The translations under genes and the position numbers were made by a program. This document shows, in pieces, positions 53,891 to 64,000 of a stretch of DNA of 64,000 bases. The stretch is from Carettochelys insculpta (Eukaryota; Chordata; Testudines; Carettochelyidae), in assembly GCF_033958435.1 (NCBI RefSeq), contig NC_134145.1, forward strand, positions 39,521,501 to 39,585,500. Reading direction: 5' to 3'. The notes beneath the pieces are model-generated. The model saw nothing but the letters and a program-made list of their open reading frames with translations. It made no database searches and was not told where the DNA came from. The stretch's first letter is position 1. Every line of letters begins with the position of its first letter.

Positions 53891-54890
53891 TGCCAGAGAA
53901 CACTTTTTACTGTTGGATGGGGAGGACAAAAGCATACTATGGGAGAGTGATGACACATACCAAGAACTACCCGTGGCACTCTTTTGTCCTGTCCAGGCAC
54001 ACCAAAGGTGGGAGGATGTGGGGATGGGAGCAATTGCCCCTGAACTTGGAGTTTCAAAAGGGACCAGATGTCCAGCCACAGCCACAGACAAAGTAGCAGT
54101 GGTGGAAGACAGAACTCCAGGCCCCTTTGAATTGCCTCAGCAGCACCACAGTCTGGGAGGTGTTGAAGGCAAAATGCATTAGGCCCTGCCCCTTCTGCCC
54201 TTAGTTCTGCCACTTTCTGGGCACGGATCCAGGCACCACTCCTAATGTGCCCTGAGGCCTGGGGCATCTTCCTGGGCTTGGAGCTGCCCCCCACACCTTG
54301 CCTCTGGGCCCATGATGCCTTTCAGCACCACTAATCCTGTCAGGCACTGAGAGCTTAACCCACATTGCAAGAAGGCAGCAGAAACTGTGAGATAGGCACC
54401 CACAGTGCATTGCTGACAAAGTCAAAGCTGTCCACCCTAATGGGAATCCTCTCCATCAACTTCATGTACCCCCGACTTTACAAAATTGGACATTAAAAAA
54501 ATCAACCCTAAGAAATTTGACATAATCTCCTAATTGTAGACATACCCTCAGGCACATATAAGACCATGCTCACCTTAAGAGTGATGCAATCCAGGTCTTA
54601 GACTGTAAGCCCTTCAGGTCAGGGAACTCAAAATAGTTTCCCCAGTGGTATGTGCAGTCTGTCATGAATGAAAGCAGGTAAAGGTTTAACCATTAGAGGC
54701 ATCTCTGTGTGAGGCAGCCAGGTAAGCCAATGGGAGGAGGAGATATTCTTTTGAACTGAGAACAATTGCAGTCTTAAGGGGTCTTTGTGTGGCTGATGCA
54801 GAGAAGACAGATAAAAATGATTGATCCTAAGCAGCTTGAATGAATCCAGTAAATCTGGCTGTCTCACAGTCAGCACAAAGAAAGGAAATA

Positions 54891-55984
54891 TTTTGTAAGG
54901 TGCAATCAGGCTATGTTTTTTTTAAATTGGTGTGGAACTTCCTCAGGCTGGATTTTTTATTCCCCTGCACTCTGTAACTTCTAAGCTGAATCCCAGGGAA
55001 GTAATTCTCTGTGCTCTAATATTAATAATCTTTAGTTGTTTTAATCACCTCTAGCAACTAGGCATGTTTGGTTACTTTCTAGGTATTTTTCCATCTTCTG
55101 TTTTGTTAATAAATTACTTTTTTTAAGGGGATGATTTGATTTCTGTGCCCTTGAGAGTGTCTGTGTGAATACACATATCACAGGGGTAGTCGAGTTAGTC
55201 TGTATCTTCAAAAACAACAAGAAGTCCTGTGGCACCTTATAGACTAACAGATATTTTGGAGCATAAGCTTTTGTAGACAAAGACCTGCTTTGCCAGATGC
55301 ATGAGTGGGCAGGGGGTGGGGACGGGAGTTCCAGAGGAAGATTTAAAGAAGGTGTCTCAGTCAAGGAGAGGGCCAGAGTTGATGATATCTGTTCAGTCAC
55401 AGAGGATGTGGTCCATTGTCAGCAGTTAATGTAGAGTTTTTGTAAGGTGCAATCAGGCTATGTTTTTTTTAAATTGGTGTGGAACTTCCTCAGGCTGGAT
55501 TTTTTATTCCCCTGCACTCTGTAACTTCTAAGCTGAATCCCAGGGAAGTAATTCTCTGTGCTCTAATATTAATAATCTTTAGTTGCTTTAATCACCTCTA
55601 GCAACTAGGCATGTTTGGTTACTTTCTAGGTATTTTTCCATCTTCTGTTTTGTTAATAAATTACTTTTTTTAAGGGGATGATTTGATTTCTGTGCCCTTG
55701 AGAGTGTCTGTGTGAATACACATATCACAGGGGTAGTCGAGTTAGTCTGTATCTTCAAAAACAACAAGAAGTCCTGTGGCACCTTATAGACTAACAGATA
55801 TTTTGGAGCATAAGCTTTTGTAGACAAAGACCTGCTTTGCCAGATGCATGAGTGGGCAGGGGGTGGGTACGGGAGTTCCAGAGGAAGATTTAAAGAAGGT
55901 GTCTCAGTCAAGGAGAGGGCCAGAGTTGATGATATCTGTTCAGTCACAGAGGATGTGGTCCATTGTCAGCAGTTAATGTAGAGT
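54891..55984. repeat. 547-bp tandem duplication
   Basis: Units 54891-55437 and 55438-55984. Only about two or three differences seen by eye: GTTGTTTTAATC/GTTGCTTTAATC near 55039/55586 and GGGGACGGG/GGGTACGGG near 55320/55867. Each unit holds ~280 bp of flanking sequence (from TTTTGTAAGGTGCAATCAGG) and a Penelope tail of family A. Near identity means either a very recent event or an assembly artefact. Confidence 0.92.
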
Positions 55985-56290
55985 TGGGAACATCAAGAGA
56001 GGAGAAATCAGGTCAATTCAGTTGGGGGGGTGGGGGGATGTGGCCCCTTTTCAGTACCTAATGTGGAGGCGTGAACATCAAAAGCACAGAAAGTGCTTTT
56101 GTAATTGGCCAACCACTCTCAGTCTCTGTTCAGTCCTTGGTTGATGGTGACAACATTTGCAAATGAGTTGCCGCTCTGTAGTTTCTCTTTGGCATTTATT
56201 TTTGAAGTTTTCTTGTTGTAGAACTGCTACTTTTAAATCTGTTACTGAGTCTCCAGGGAGATTGCAGTGTTCTCCTACAGATTTGTGTAT
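55172..56290 (-). mobile_element. Penelope-like element fragment, family A (partly duplicated)
   Basis: In minus orientation. Coding remains at ~56290-56150 read NLPGDSVTDLKVAVLQQENF and a following KCQRETTERQL, the end of a GIY-YIG nuclease (compare HSVNNLKVCVLLKRNF in the 48-kb copy). 3' UTR follows, and the tail (GCATAAGCTTTTGTAGACAA, GTCCTGTGGCACCTTATAGA, GTTAGTCTGTATCTTCAAAA) is present twice, at ~55172-55305 and ~55719-55852, because of the 547-bp duplication. Confidence 0.72.
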
Positions 56291-56370
56291 AGTAACAGAG
56301 AGGGAGCCGTGCTAGTCTATACACTATCAAAACAAAAAGCAGTCAAGTAGCACTTTAAAGACTAGCAAAG
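56284..56370 (+). mobile_element. Penelope tail fragment, family B
   Basis: TAGTAACAGAGAGGGAGCCG, TGCTAGTCTATACACTATCA and GCAGTCAAGTAGCACTTTAA. The same words end the 47657-48640 element and the pair at 61695-61838. It is only the terminal ~87 bp. Confidence 0.7.
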
Positions 56371-57439
56371 GATTTGTGTATGTTACTGAATGCCTGCCTA
56401 AAGCAAGGTCAGCTCTCAGACTACAGCTCTTTGTTTCCAAGTTATCTCATAGGGAAAGGATGAATCTTGGGGCTTACCCCACAGTGTTTTCCTGGGCTTA
56501 AGGGGGCGCTTTTTCTACTTGGTGGTTGGGGCAATTATCTCCCATGGTCAGGGAATCTGTGACTTTGGGGACTTTTTTATAAACTACACCTTTGGAGACA
56601 ATGTATTTTTAAGGGTTTTGTGGGCCGCACTTTCTACACTTGGAGAGTCGGAGGGGGGAAGCAACCCTGACACAGTCATATACATACAGGTGTGCAAAGT
56701 GATTGTAAAAGTGAGTGCCAAAGGCTATTACTTAGACCAGGTAATGCTGTTCAACCACCTTCACACAGATGCACATGCCTGTCATGGAGAATCAAGCCTT
56801 TTATCTTTGCTTATTAAACACTATGGCACATCTGTAGCTATGCAAAACAAACTGAGAGTCACACTAGAACCCAAGTGTGCAACAAAATATAAATTACCAA
56901 AGTTTAATTTACAGCTTGTCAATGGAAAGCCAATATAAATGTTAGTAGCAAAAGCACTGTAACCTTTTCATGATCCCCAGTGCAGTAATCCTATCTCACA
57001 CCTCTCACCTCATATTGTCTGGCTGTGTTGGAGAAAGAACAGGCAACGCTGGGTCTGGTTTAATTGGGCCATGCTTTATTCTGATGTGTCTGGGAGTAGA
57101 TTAAAGTGTACAGGCCAGGTAGTTCCATGATCATTTTCATTTATACCCAAGAGGCTTTCATCAGTTCTCTCCTCTGTTCATCCTGGATCATAACCAAGTC
57201 ACTGCTGGGACCTCCCTATCCCTCATGGAATGAAGGCTATGAAGGTTATAAAAGGAGGGCAGTGGCTCCCTGTCATGTCATGTCTTTAACAAAGATCACC
57301 TTTAAATTCTTTAACAGACCTTTTTATCTGACCACTGTACCTTTCCTCACCTTTGCTAATTTGGCTGTGAGAGAAAAAACCCTTCCCCATCCACTGAGAA
57401 AGTTGGGACTAGAGCAATGACCTAAGTGGAACCTGACAT
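56371..57439. other. No gene recognised
   Basis: A 139-codon open frame at 56519-56938 has no recognisable domain, no splice context and no neighbours to support it. I regard it as chance. Confidence 0.35.
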
Positions 57440-57670
57440 AAGACCACAAGAATGTCCATACTTGGTCCAGTATTGCCAATGCCAGATAGGAATGAACACA
57501 ACAGGCAATCATCAAGTATCAACCCCCTGTTGCCCATTCCCAGCTTCTGGAAACAGGTAAGGGCTACCATCCCTGCCCATTCTGGCTAGCAGCCATTGAC
57601 AGACCTATCTGCCAGGAATTTATTTAGCTCTTTTTTTAAACCTATTATACTAAACCTGGCATTTCATCAT
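57440..57670 (-). mobile_element. CR1-like interspersed repeat
   Basis: AGACCACAAGAATGTCCATA, GCCAATGCCAGATAGGAATG, CCTGTTGCCCATTCCCAGC and CAGGAATTTATTTAGCTC follow the order of a repeat I recall as common in turtles and other sauropsids, probably a CR1 3' region. The class name is from memory. Confidence 0.5.
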
Positions 57671-58556
57671 ATCCATGGCTAGTGGGTGGGTGCTGCGTTG
57701 CCTGGTCTTGGTAAAAGAGGGCTTTTCCTATGACGTTCCAGGAGAACTAATGAGGAGAAGGGGCAAAGAGAGCAGCTGTGCCAGGGCCTGACCATTCGTA
57801 AGGGGCTGAGGCTTCTGGCTGCTGCCACTACCACTGTAGCAATCAGAAACACCCTGAGCCCTGGGCCCTTTAAATCACGCCCCCCCCCCTCACATACAAT
57901 ATGCTTTGGGCAGCAATCAGGCTACCTGGGGAGGCAAGCCCCAGCCCAGCCCCTTCTGGCTGAGGGTCCCCACTTCTCAAGGTACAGAGCTCCCCCGCAC
58001 CATGTCCAGGGGCCTGGTGAGCCTGTTGGCCCCACTTCCTCTCTTCCTGTCAGCTGGGGTACAGTGTACACTGGATCAGGATCACCACTCCGCGCTGCTC
58101 TGCAACTGTAGTAAACATCACTCCATGTCTCTGACCCCTGAAAGAGCCTCCCTCCAGCAAGCCCAAGAATGGTCCTGGCCCAGCTGAATACAGCATGGTC
58201 ACTGTCAAACTGCCAGTGTCTAGAAATGTGCAACTACTGTGGTTCCCAGTGTATATGATATGTGGGGATGGTATGAGGGGGCACATGTCCCAAATGCTGT
58301 GGGTAGGAGGGGCAAGAGGCTGGCCAACAGCCAGAAGGTGCACTGGGGGGTGGGGTCTGGTGCCCAGAGCAGGGGTTCCCTCCTTCCACTCACTGCAGCA
58401 GCAGGGCAAGCAGAGCAACGGCTCCAGCTCCCTACCCTCCTCTGACCGCATTGCTCAGAGAAGGGGAGGAACAGCCCTCACAGGATGCGGAGTAACAGAC
58501 CTGTGGAAGCAGGGGTTGCCTTGCTTCACTTCCCTTGCTGCTACTGTCAGAGAGAG

Positions 58557-58596
<40 letters not shown>

Positions 58597-59214
58597 TGAG
58601 TGTGTGTGCGATGGGGCAGATCCTTGCTGCCAGTGCTGGCTCTGAGTCCTGCTAGTCCCCCAGGCTGCACAGCTCAGGGGAGGGGGAGAGGCAGGGCCCA
58701 GGGAAGAGTGGGGGGTTGTCCTGGCCTTTCCCTGGGCTGGCAGTGGGGGAGTCACGTCGCTGGTCTCAGGGCCAGGTCTGCCCCGCTTCACTAGTTGCCA
58801 CTGTTTTCAGGCAAAAGCATCCAAGGAAGTGTAAAAATGAACACTCTTCCCATGGTGTTATTATACAGTTGTTGGCTTTTACAATCCATTTCTTCTTAAC
58901 TTCAGAGCCGTTTCTGGGCTTTGCTCTGTAGCACCATAGCTAATATTGTGCTTTTGGACTCTACTTCTGCACTCTGCTGTTGAGCACCCCTTTCTGTTTT
59001 GGAGTTTCTCTATTATGTAGTTCTTAAGAGACATAAGACACAATTTCTGTAAGAGAGGTTTTTTCAACTATTCCATGTTTGTATGGTTTAGTTCAATAGC
59101 ATAACTTTATCCATCAGAGTTCTGGAGCACTTTATTGTCATTAGTATCTGTGAGAGTGTGTTGCTTTTGGTTTTCTGCGATAGGTTACTATACCACAATT
59201 CATCTTGGAAGATG
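57671..59214. other. GC-rich stretch and simple repeat, no gene
   Basis: 57700-58800 is GC-rich with several open frames on both strands that overlap one another and show no domain. The (GA)n tract is listed separately. Confidence 0.35.
58549..58600. repeat. (GA)n microsatellite
   Basis: About 50 bases of AGAGAG with one ATTG interruption, followed by a short GTGTGTG. Confidence 0.95.
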
Positions 59215-59310
59215 TGCGAGTTTTAAAGCCAGAAGGGATCATTATGATCATCTAGTTTAGCCTGCATACACAGGCCAGAGAGTTGTACTCAGTCATATTG
59301 CAAATCACTA
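59215..59310 (-). mobile_element. CR1 3' end fragment
   Basis: TTAAAGCCAGAAGGGATCAT, TATGATCATCTAGTTTAGCC and ACACAGGCCAGAGAG match the start (in antisense) of the CR1 subfamily seen at 46303-46585. Only about 95 bp. Confidence 0.6.
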
Positions 59311-61681
59311 GTGCTGCCAGTAACCCAGTGCACTGGGCGTCTCAGAGAAGACCTGGGCATCTCATTTAACTTGTCATGCTGCTGTGCTGCTCTACACCTC
59401 CCTTTAGCTGAGCCAGCAACTGAACACAACACTGTTGCATAAACAGTAATGTCCTTTTTCAATTCCTAAAACATTATAGCATTGGCATGTCTGAAGGCAT
59501 GAAATGAAATGTGGTTTGTTTTCTCATCATTAGCTTTCCTTTTGACAAGGAAGCCACATTTTTCCTCTAATTCTGTTGCATGGTTTTCTTCCACTGATGT
59601 GGTGCTTGTACAGAAGAGTGGTCAGTGGGCATATGGTATTGCCATTTGTTGATGATCTCAGCTACAAGGTTTTTGGTATACATAAGCAGAATGAAATACT
59701 TCAAAACTAGACAGTCAATCTACTAGAGGACTTGGCTGTAAATGTGGACTCCGGTGTCATTTACACAGGGGTAATTACTCATTCAAAGTCCAAAGAATTA
59801 CATGAGAACACAATTGGTGCATGCAAGATCAGAATTGGGTCCATTGAGTATTTGCCTCCCCTGGTGCCATTATGTTTTTATATTACATACAACTTGTTAA
59901 ATACAGAGAAACAAAATCAGCTGTTTCTTGTGCCTTTGGCTGTGTATAGAATATTCAGAATGAATGAAATCACTGCCTGCAGCAATGACCGGAAGGAAAA
60001 AATGGATTACAAGGTTATTCCCAAATGTAATATATGTGTGCAGTCAGGACTGCTGATGGGGGGAAAAGGGACAATTGTTTCTAGGCCTGGCATTTCAAAG
60101 AAGCAGCAGATGGAGCTCCTGGGCCATATGAAATGCAGCTGTCAGAGATGGGGGTGTGGGGAAACCCACCTCCAAGGTATGGGTGGCGCTAAGGGCTGAC
60201 CACCCTTGGCCCCACTTCTTCCACTCTTGGCCTTGCTTCTTCTGGGCATAGAGCTAGGCCCCCCTCCCATCGTGCTCCAGGGGCTGCTGTGCCTCTTGGT
60301 GTCATACGCAGTAAAGCTATTGTATAAGTTACTTATTTTGCAATAATACAATATGTATTTCTGGGCTACACAAACAGATAATGCACTGCTGTATCACCTC
60401 TGAATGTTTGAAGTTCTGCTTTCATCACAGTAAAATTTAGCCTCTTCTCGCAGCACAATTATCGGTCTCTGTCTAGAGTAGGCCTGATGCTGAAATTGAA
60501 GGTTTTTTCACTTCAGGATTGCAGTGCATTAGTAAAGTCAATGGCAACATTTTAAAAAAGAAATAAACAAAATTATCCAGTACCTAAAGTGCTACCATGC
60601 TTCCAAAATGTTATTCAAAGCACAATTAAGTGTTCAATGAGGACTGCTGTATCAATTACTATCTCAAGGTTTACTCTACCTCTCTCCAACAGCCTGCAAA
60701 GTGACAGTTCCATCACACACCATTAGTTTGAGATTTCAAAGGCTGAAGGGTCACAACACTACCAACAGAGGCAAGTCATATTCTGGTACAGTCCTTTGCT
60801 TTTTTACCTGCAGCTTCAATCAGTATGCAACAGAAATTTAAAAAAAACACCTCTTCAGGCCTGGCTGTTCTCAGAATTGCTTGTGTATCCCAAATAATCA
60901 GAGATATTCCTTTACTGAAAATTTCAAATGCAGGTGCTGGATGTGAGGCACTGGAATCTATATTGAGCATCTTTGTAAATGGCCTGGTTTTCAGAGCTGC
61001 TGAGCTCTGTAGTTCCCATTGGCTTAGAAGAAATTGCAGTGGGAGTTATAGTTATCCAGGACCTCTGAAAAATAGGACTATTCATTTAGATGTCTGAATA
61101 TGTACTGAGTTTTCTAACTTTAGAAGTTTGTAGCTTTTGGGCTAATGTGCCTTTGCAAAGAAAAGCAAATAGATAAATACACCATTTAATTAAATAATAA
61201 AATATAGATGGGAAGATGTCTACATCCTTTTCAAAATAAACATCCTCATGATGTATTTTCTCATCACATTTTCTAGAATAGTTACACAGCTGAGATACAG
61301 AGACCCATTGGTGGTTTTCTACTATTTTAACAACTCTTGTCAGGCCTGGCATATTCTGTACACATCACTCACTGGTGTCACATAATGTGTATGTAGGAGT
61401 TATCATGTGAAGCATCACATACAGCCTGGGAATACACTGGTTTCAAAAATCACTGTGTGCATATGTAGGGGCTGTGTTCAAGGAGTTATAAATATGTGCT
61501 AGATTTATGTTCTTAAAATATGTTTGACAAGCACTGCCTAAGCCTCATGTGCCCTAGGCAAAGGAATTTGTAGTTACTTGTCTTACCAGCCTGGCAGTCA
61601 GAAGAGACAATGAAGGTATATTTACATAAAAGGTAAACAAAGCAATCAGCTTCATGATTTGGGAGACAGCCTCTTCACTAA
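59311..61681. other. No gene recognised
   Basis: AT-rich. The 155-codon frame at 59732-60199 shows no domain; its end lies in a GC-rich patch at ~60060-60300. I do not call it. Confidence 0.35.
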
Positions 61682-61851
61682 CATAATTGGGGGTGGATAG
61701 TAACAGAGAGATAGCCTTGCTAGTCTATATACTATAAAACAAAAAAGCAGTCCAGTAGCACTTTAAAGACTAACAAAATCATCTAATCATTTTTTTTTAA
61801 ATCTTTAAAGTGCTACTGGACTGTTTTTTTTTTGTTTTCATAATTGGGGGT
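61682..61851. mobile_element. Two Penelope tails in inverted orientation with 13-bp TSD
   Basis: CATAATTGGGGGT at 61682-61694 and 61839-61851 brackets 144 bp. The left half reads GTAACAGAGAGATAGCC...GCAGTCCAGTAGCACTTTAAAGAC; the right half, after a T-rich spacer, reads CTTTAAAGTGCTACTGGACTG, its reverse complement. The two tails therefore face each other. Confidence 0.85.
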
Positions 61852-62324
61852 AGGGAAGACTGCAAAAAGTAACACAGTGTCAGCTTCCTGGTGGACACAG
61901 AAAGCTGAACCCCTTGAGGTAAGCTCAGTGAATTTTAGAAGGCAGAAGCAAGGACAGAAAATCTTTGGGATCTATCACAAGAGAGGCTTAAAAGGGCACT
62001 TGAAATCACGGCTAACATCTCTGGGAACTGAATATAGATGAGAAACCTGATTAGGCAAAGATTGTAACTTGAAGAAATTAAATTCTAATCTTAGAAATAA
62101 ATTTTGCTATTGTTTGCTTGTGATATTTTCTATCTTTTCCCCTTATGCTTGGTATCACTTAAATCTATGCCCTTTTGATTAATAAAGTTGCTTTTCTTTC
62201 AGTAATAACCAACACAGTACTGTGGCTTTAATGAGTGTTTGCCAAATCAGTTAAATTAATGAGGTGCTGTTTATTGTCCACATAAAGTAGCAATAAACAT
62301 TACAGCAAACTCTTTCACAGGGGC
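61852..62324. other. No gene recognised
   Basis: AT-rich; an ATTAATAAAGTTGCTTTTC word at ~62179 may be the 3' end of an unknown repeat, compare TTAATAAATTACTTTT at ~55108. Confidence 0.3.
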
Positions 62325-62615
62325 AGGACAGGGAGGTTGCCGGATATTCAAATATTCGGAATAATAATATTCGTAGTGTATAACACTAAAGAAAAAACAA
62401 GATTAACCATTAAGAAACAAACAAAAATGTATGCAGAGTACTTTATTTACCAACAACAGTAGTATTATACACTGTAAACTTATACAGTATTGGCTGTATT
62501 TATTTGTATTTACTTTCTCTATACTGTACTTATGGAAAACATAACTAAAATTTACTTATGGTTAAAATGCCAGTTATTTCAGAGTTCCGGATAATAGACT
62601 GCTGGATATGAAATA
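62325..62615. mobile_element. Possible mariner/Tigger-like MITE
   Basis: GGTTGCCGGATATTCAAATA near the left and TTCCGGATAATAGACTGCTGG near the right recall a family of small mariner-type elements with CCGGATAA words. Clean inverted repeats and TA duplications could not be set by eye. Confidence 0.35.
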
Positions 62616-64000
62616 CTTTACTGTATAATTTCTGTGAGTTCAGGAGATGGCTGACCACAACAGGGAGAAAATTTTGAGGAAATTTGGGACAGAGGGTGTC
62701 TCTGTAAAAAAGAAGGAAGCATATTACTTGCATGCTTGTGTGACCCACAGCAACACAGCTTTTAAGGTACCTAGGCACCATACTATTCTGGCAAGAATCC
62801 TGCATCAGTGAAGATTATGTAAATTGGTGTATCTCCATTAACTTCATTGTAGCTATGCCAGTTTATGGCAGCTGAGGATCTAGCCCATGAAATTTGCTTG
62901 TTTGTGTATTGTGGAGAGGCAAGGGCTTGAGAGGGGACACAGATAGGGATTTGGATATGTGTGTTAATATTTGTGAATTACTCACTAAGGTCCTGATGGT
63001 AAGATGAGCTCCATGAAAAAGAATCCCACTGCCTGAATGGAGCCCCATTAATTCCAGCAGACACAGATTCGACCTCTGTGGAGCTTATTGTAGGAGTTTT
63101 TCCTACTCATGTGTCTTCATGACAGAGTTATCCTGGCCTGTTTCCTGGGTCTGTTTCCCAACCTCACTTACCATCCCCCTGCATAACCCTTTTATCTAGG
63201 TGTGGAGGTGTGTTAAGCTTGGATTAGTTTACTTGACTGTGGGTGTAGGTTAGAGCCTAGGTTCTACCTTAACTTGGTCCAGCATCTGTCCATCTTACAA
63301 TGAAGAGAACACTGCATCCTAGAACATATCAGCATGAAAGACTGCAGAAAAGGCTCCCAGAAATAAAAGTACAGAAAAAATGTGCACGTAGTAAAGTGGG
63401 TATGGCTTTGCAGAATGTTATGCTCACATCTGGGCTAGACTAACCTGGCTGTCAAAATTCTGGTGCTAAACATCTGGGCTAACTCTGGATGGAAGACACC
63501 CTTGAAGTCCATCTTGGCACCTACCAATGCCAGTAGGGACATAGTTAGGGTTACCAACTTTCCCAGCCAGAAAGACTGGACACCATTATAGAAATGGCAT
63601 CTGATCCATCTGGCCAGGAAAGTGGGCCACCCTATGCAGCCACATATTTCAAATGGAGCAAAATTAGTCCTTCAAACCAAGAAGAAAAATGCTGAAGGGT
63701 AAGTATTCATACTAACCCGATTTATTGTACAACTTCCGTATTTAGAGGAGTTCCAGTCTTTAAATGATATTCAAACACTGTCAGGCAGAGGGCATTTATC
63801 AACCACCATCTTTTCATGAAACAAACTGGTAAAAGTAATTGTGAGAGTGTGAGAGGAAGGGCAGGCAGGGCAGGGGTTAAACAGGGCCTGTTTGCCCAAT
63901 CTGCCCCACCCTGGTTCACCTGCAGCCAGTGTCAGGCCTGGAGGAGTGTAAAGGGAGGGAAGCCAGCCCAGTATGGGGCTGACCAGCCAAGAGGCAGGAG
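62616..64000. other. No gene recognised
   Basis: AT-rich with short frames. GTAAATTGGTGTATCTCC...GCCAGTTTATGGCAGCTGAGGATC at ~62818-62880 resembles a widespread amniote palindromic repeat (tentative). Nothing else supportable up to the window end. Confidence 0.35.

Larger units (their letters stand above)
52680..54550. mobile_element. Ancient Harbinger element
   Basis: Holds a Myb-like C-terminal relic on the + strand (52690-53028) and a transposase relic on the minus strand (53160-53890), converging as in elements 1 and 2. A right end with AATTGTAGACATACCCTC at ~54534-54551 resembles the GTGTAGAC termini. The left end was not found. Much more decayed than the other copies. Confidence 0.6.

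Noticed and set aside
55041..55947. Two identical-looking 119-codon frames (55041-55400 and 55588-55947) as a duplicated gene
   Set aside because: They cover a Penelope tail and flanking DNA in antisense; duplication is of DNA and not of a gene.
56519..56938. 139-codon open frame on the + strand
   Set aside because: No domain, no splice or promoter support, and surrounded by Penelope debris and AT-rich DNA; treated as chance.
59732..60199. 155-codon open frame on the + strand
   Set aside because: No recognisable motif and no supporting context; amino-acid order looks random.
1..64000. Retroviral or other viral insertions, CRISPR arrays, bacterial-type operons
   Set aside because: No gag-pol-like protease or integrase words, no LTR pairs, no regularly spaced short repeats and no ribosome-binding-site-led gene series were seen.

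Overview
This is nuclear DNA of an amniote, most likely a reptile and probably a turtle; a crocodilian or another sauropsid is possible. The evidence is indirect. CR1 LINE 3' ends finish in the typical ATTCTGTG-type octamer repeats, there are Penelope-like elements with a GIY-YIG domain, MIR/L2-type relics, and transposon genes with GT-AG introns. I found no host protein-coding gene, rRNA, functional tRNA gene or CRISPR array. Nearly everything recognisable is a transposable element or its debris, set in AT-rich intergenic or intronic DNA.

Layout. 1-1968: degraded LINE reverse transcriptase, cut by the window edge. 2890-3005: Penelope tail. 3715-4845: G-rich minisatellite ending in a Tigger-like terminus. 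8076-13417: one LINE insertion whose 5' part (endonuclease and 5' UTR) is inverted relative to its 3' part (reverse transcriptase), bounded by a 14-bp target-site duplication (TSD) and itself hit by a 697-bp Harbinger MITE. 14179-14861: a second, 5'-truncated copy of the same LINE on the other strand, with its own TSD. 15613-15908: hAT-like MITE. 17793-18227: hairpin MITE. 18605-19721: tRNA-like SINE and CR1.

20871-34567 is a cluster of three PIF/Harbinger elements. Each carries a Myb/SANT-like gene and a DDE transposase gene that converge tail to tail. Element 1 (20871-25620) carries a nested MITE of its own family. An older truncated element lies at 26236-29589. Element 2 (30594-34567) splits a CR1 reading frame. 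Element 3, of another subfamily, lies at 41291-45582 in the opposite gene order, with a CR1 tail inserted in its Myb-like gene. A very old relative is at about 52680-54550.

47210-49043 is a LINE fragment split by a Penelope-like element; 49247-49993 is another Harbinger MITE; 54891-55984 is an almost perfect 547-bp tandem duplication; 61682-61851 holds two Penelope tails in inverted orientation between 13-bp TSDs. The stretches 4846-8075, 34839-40514, 49997-52600 and 56400-64000 hold no gene I can support.

How the parts work together. In Harbinger elements of animals the transposase works with its Myb-like partner protein; the MITEs here keep only the ends and so depend on both proteins from elsewhere. 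The copies in this window look inactive or damaged, but nested insertions give a relative chronology: CR1 and LINE bodies first, then full Harbingers, then MITEs.
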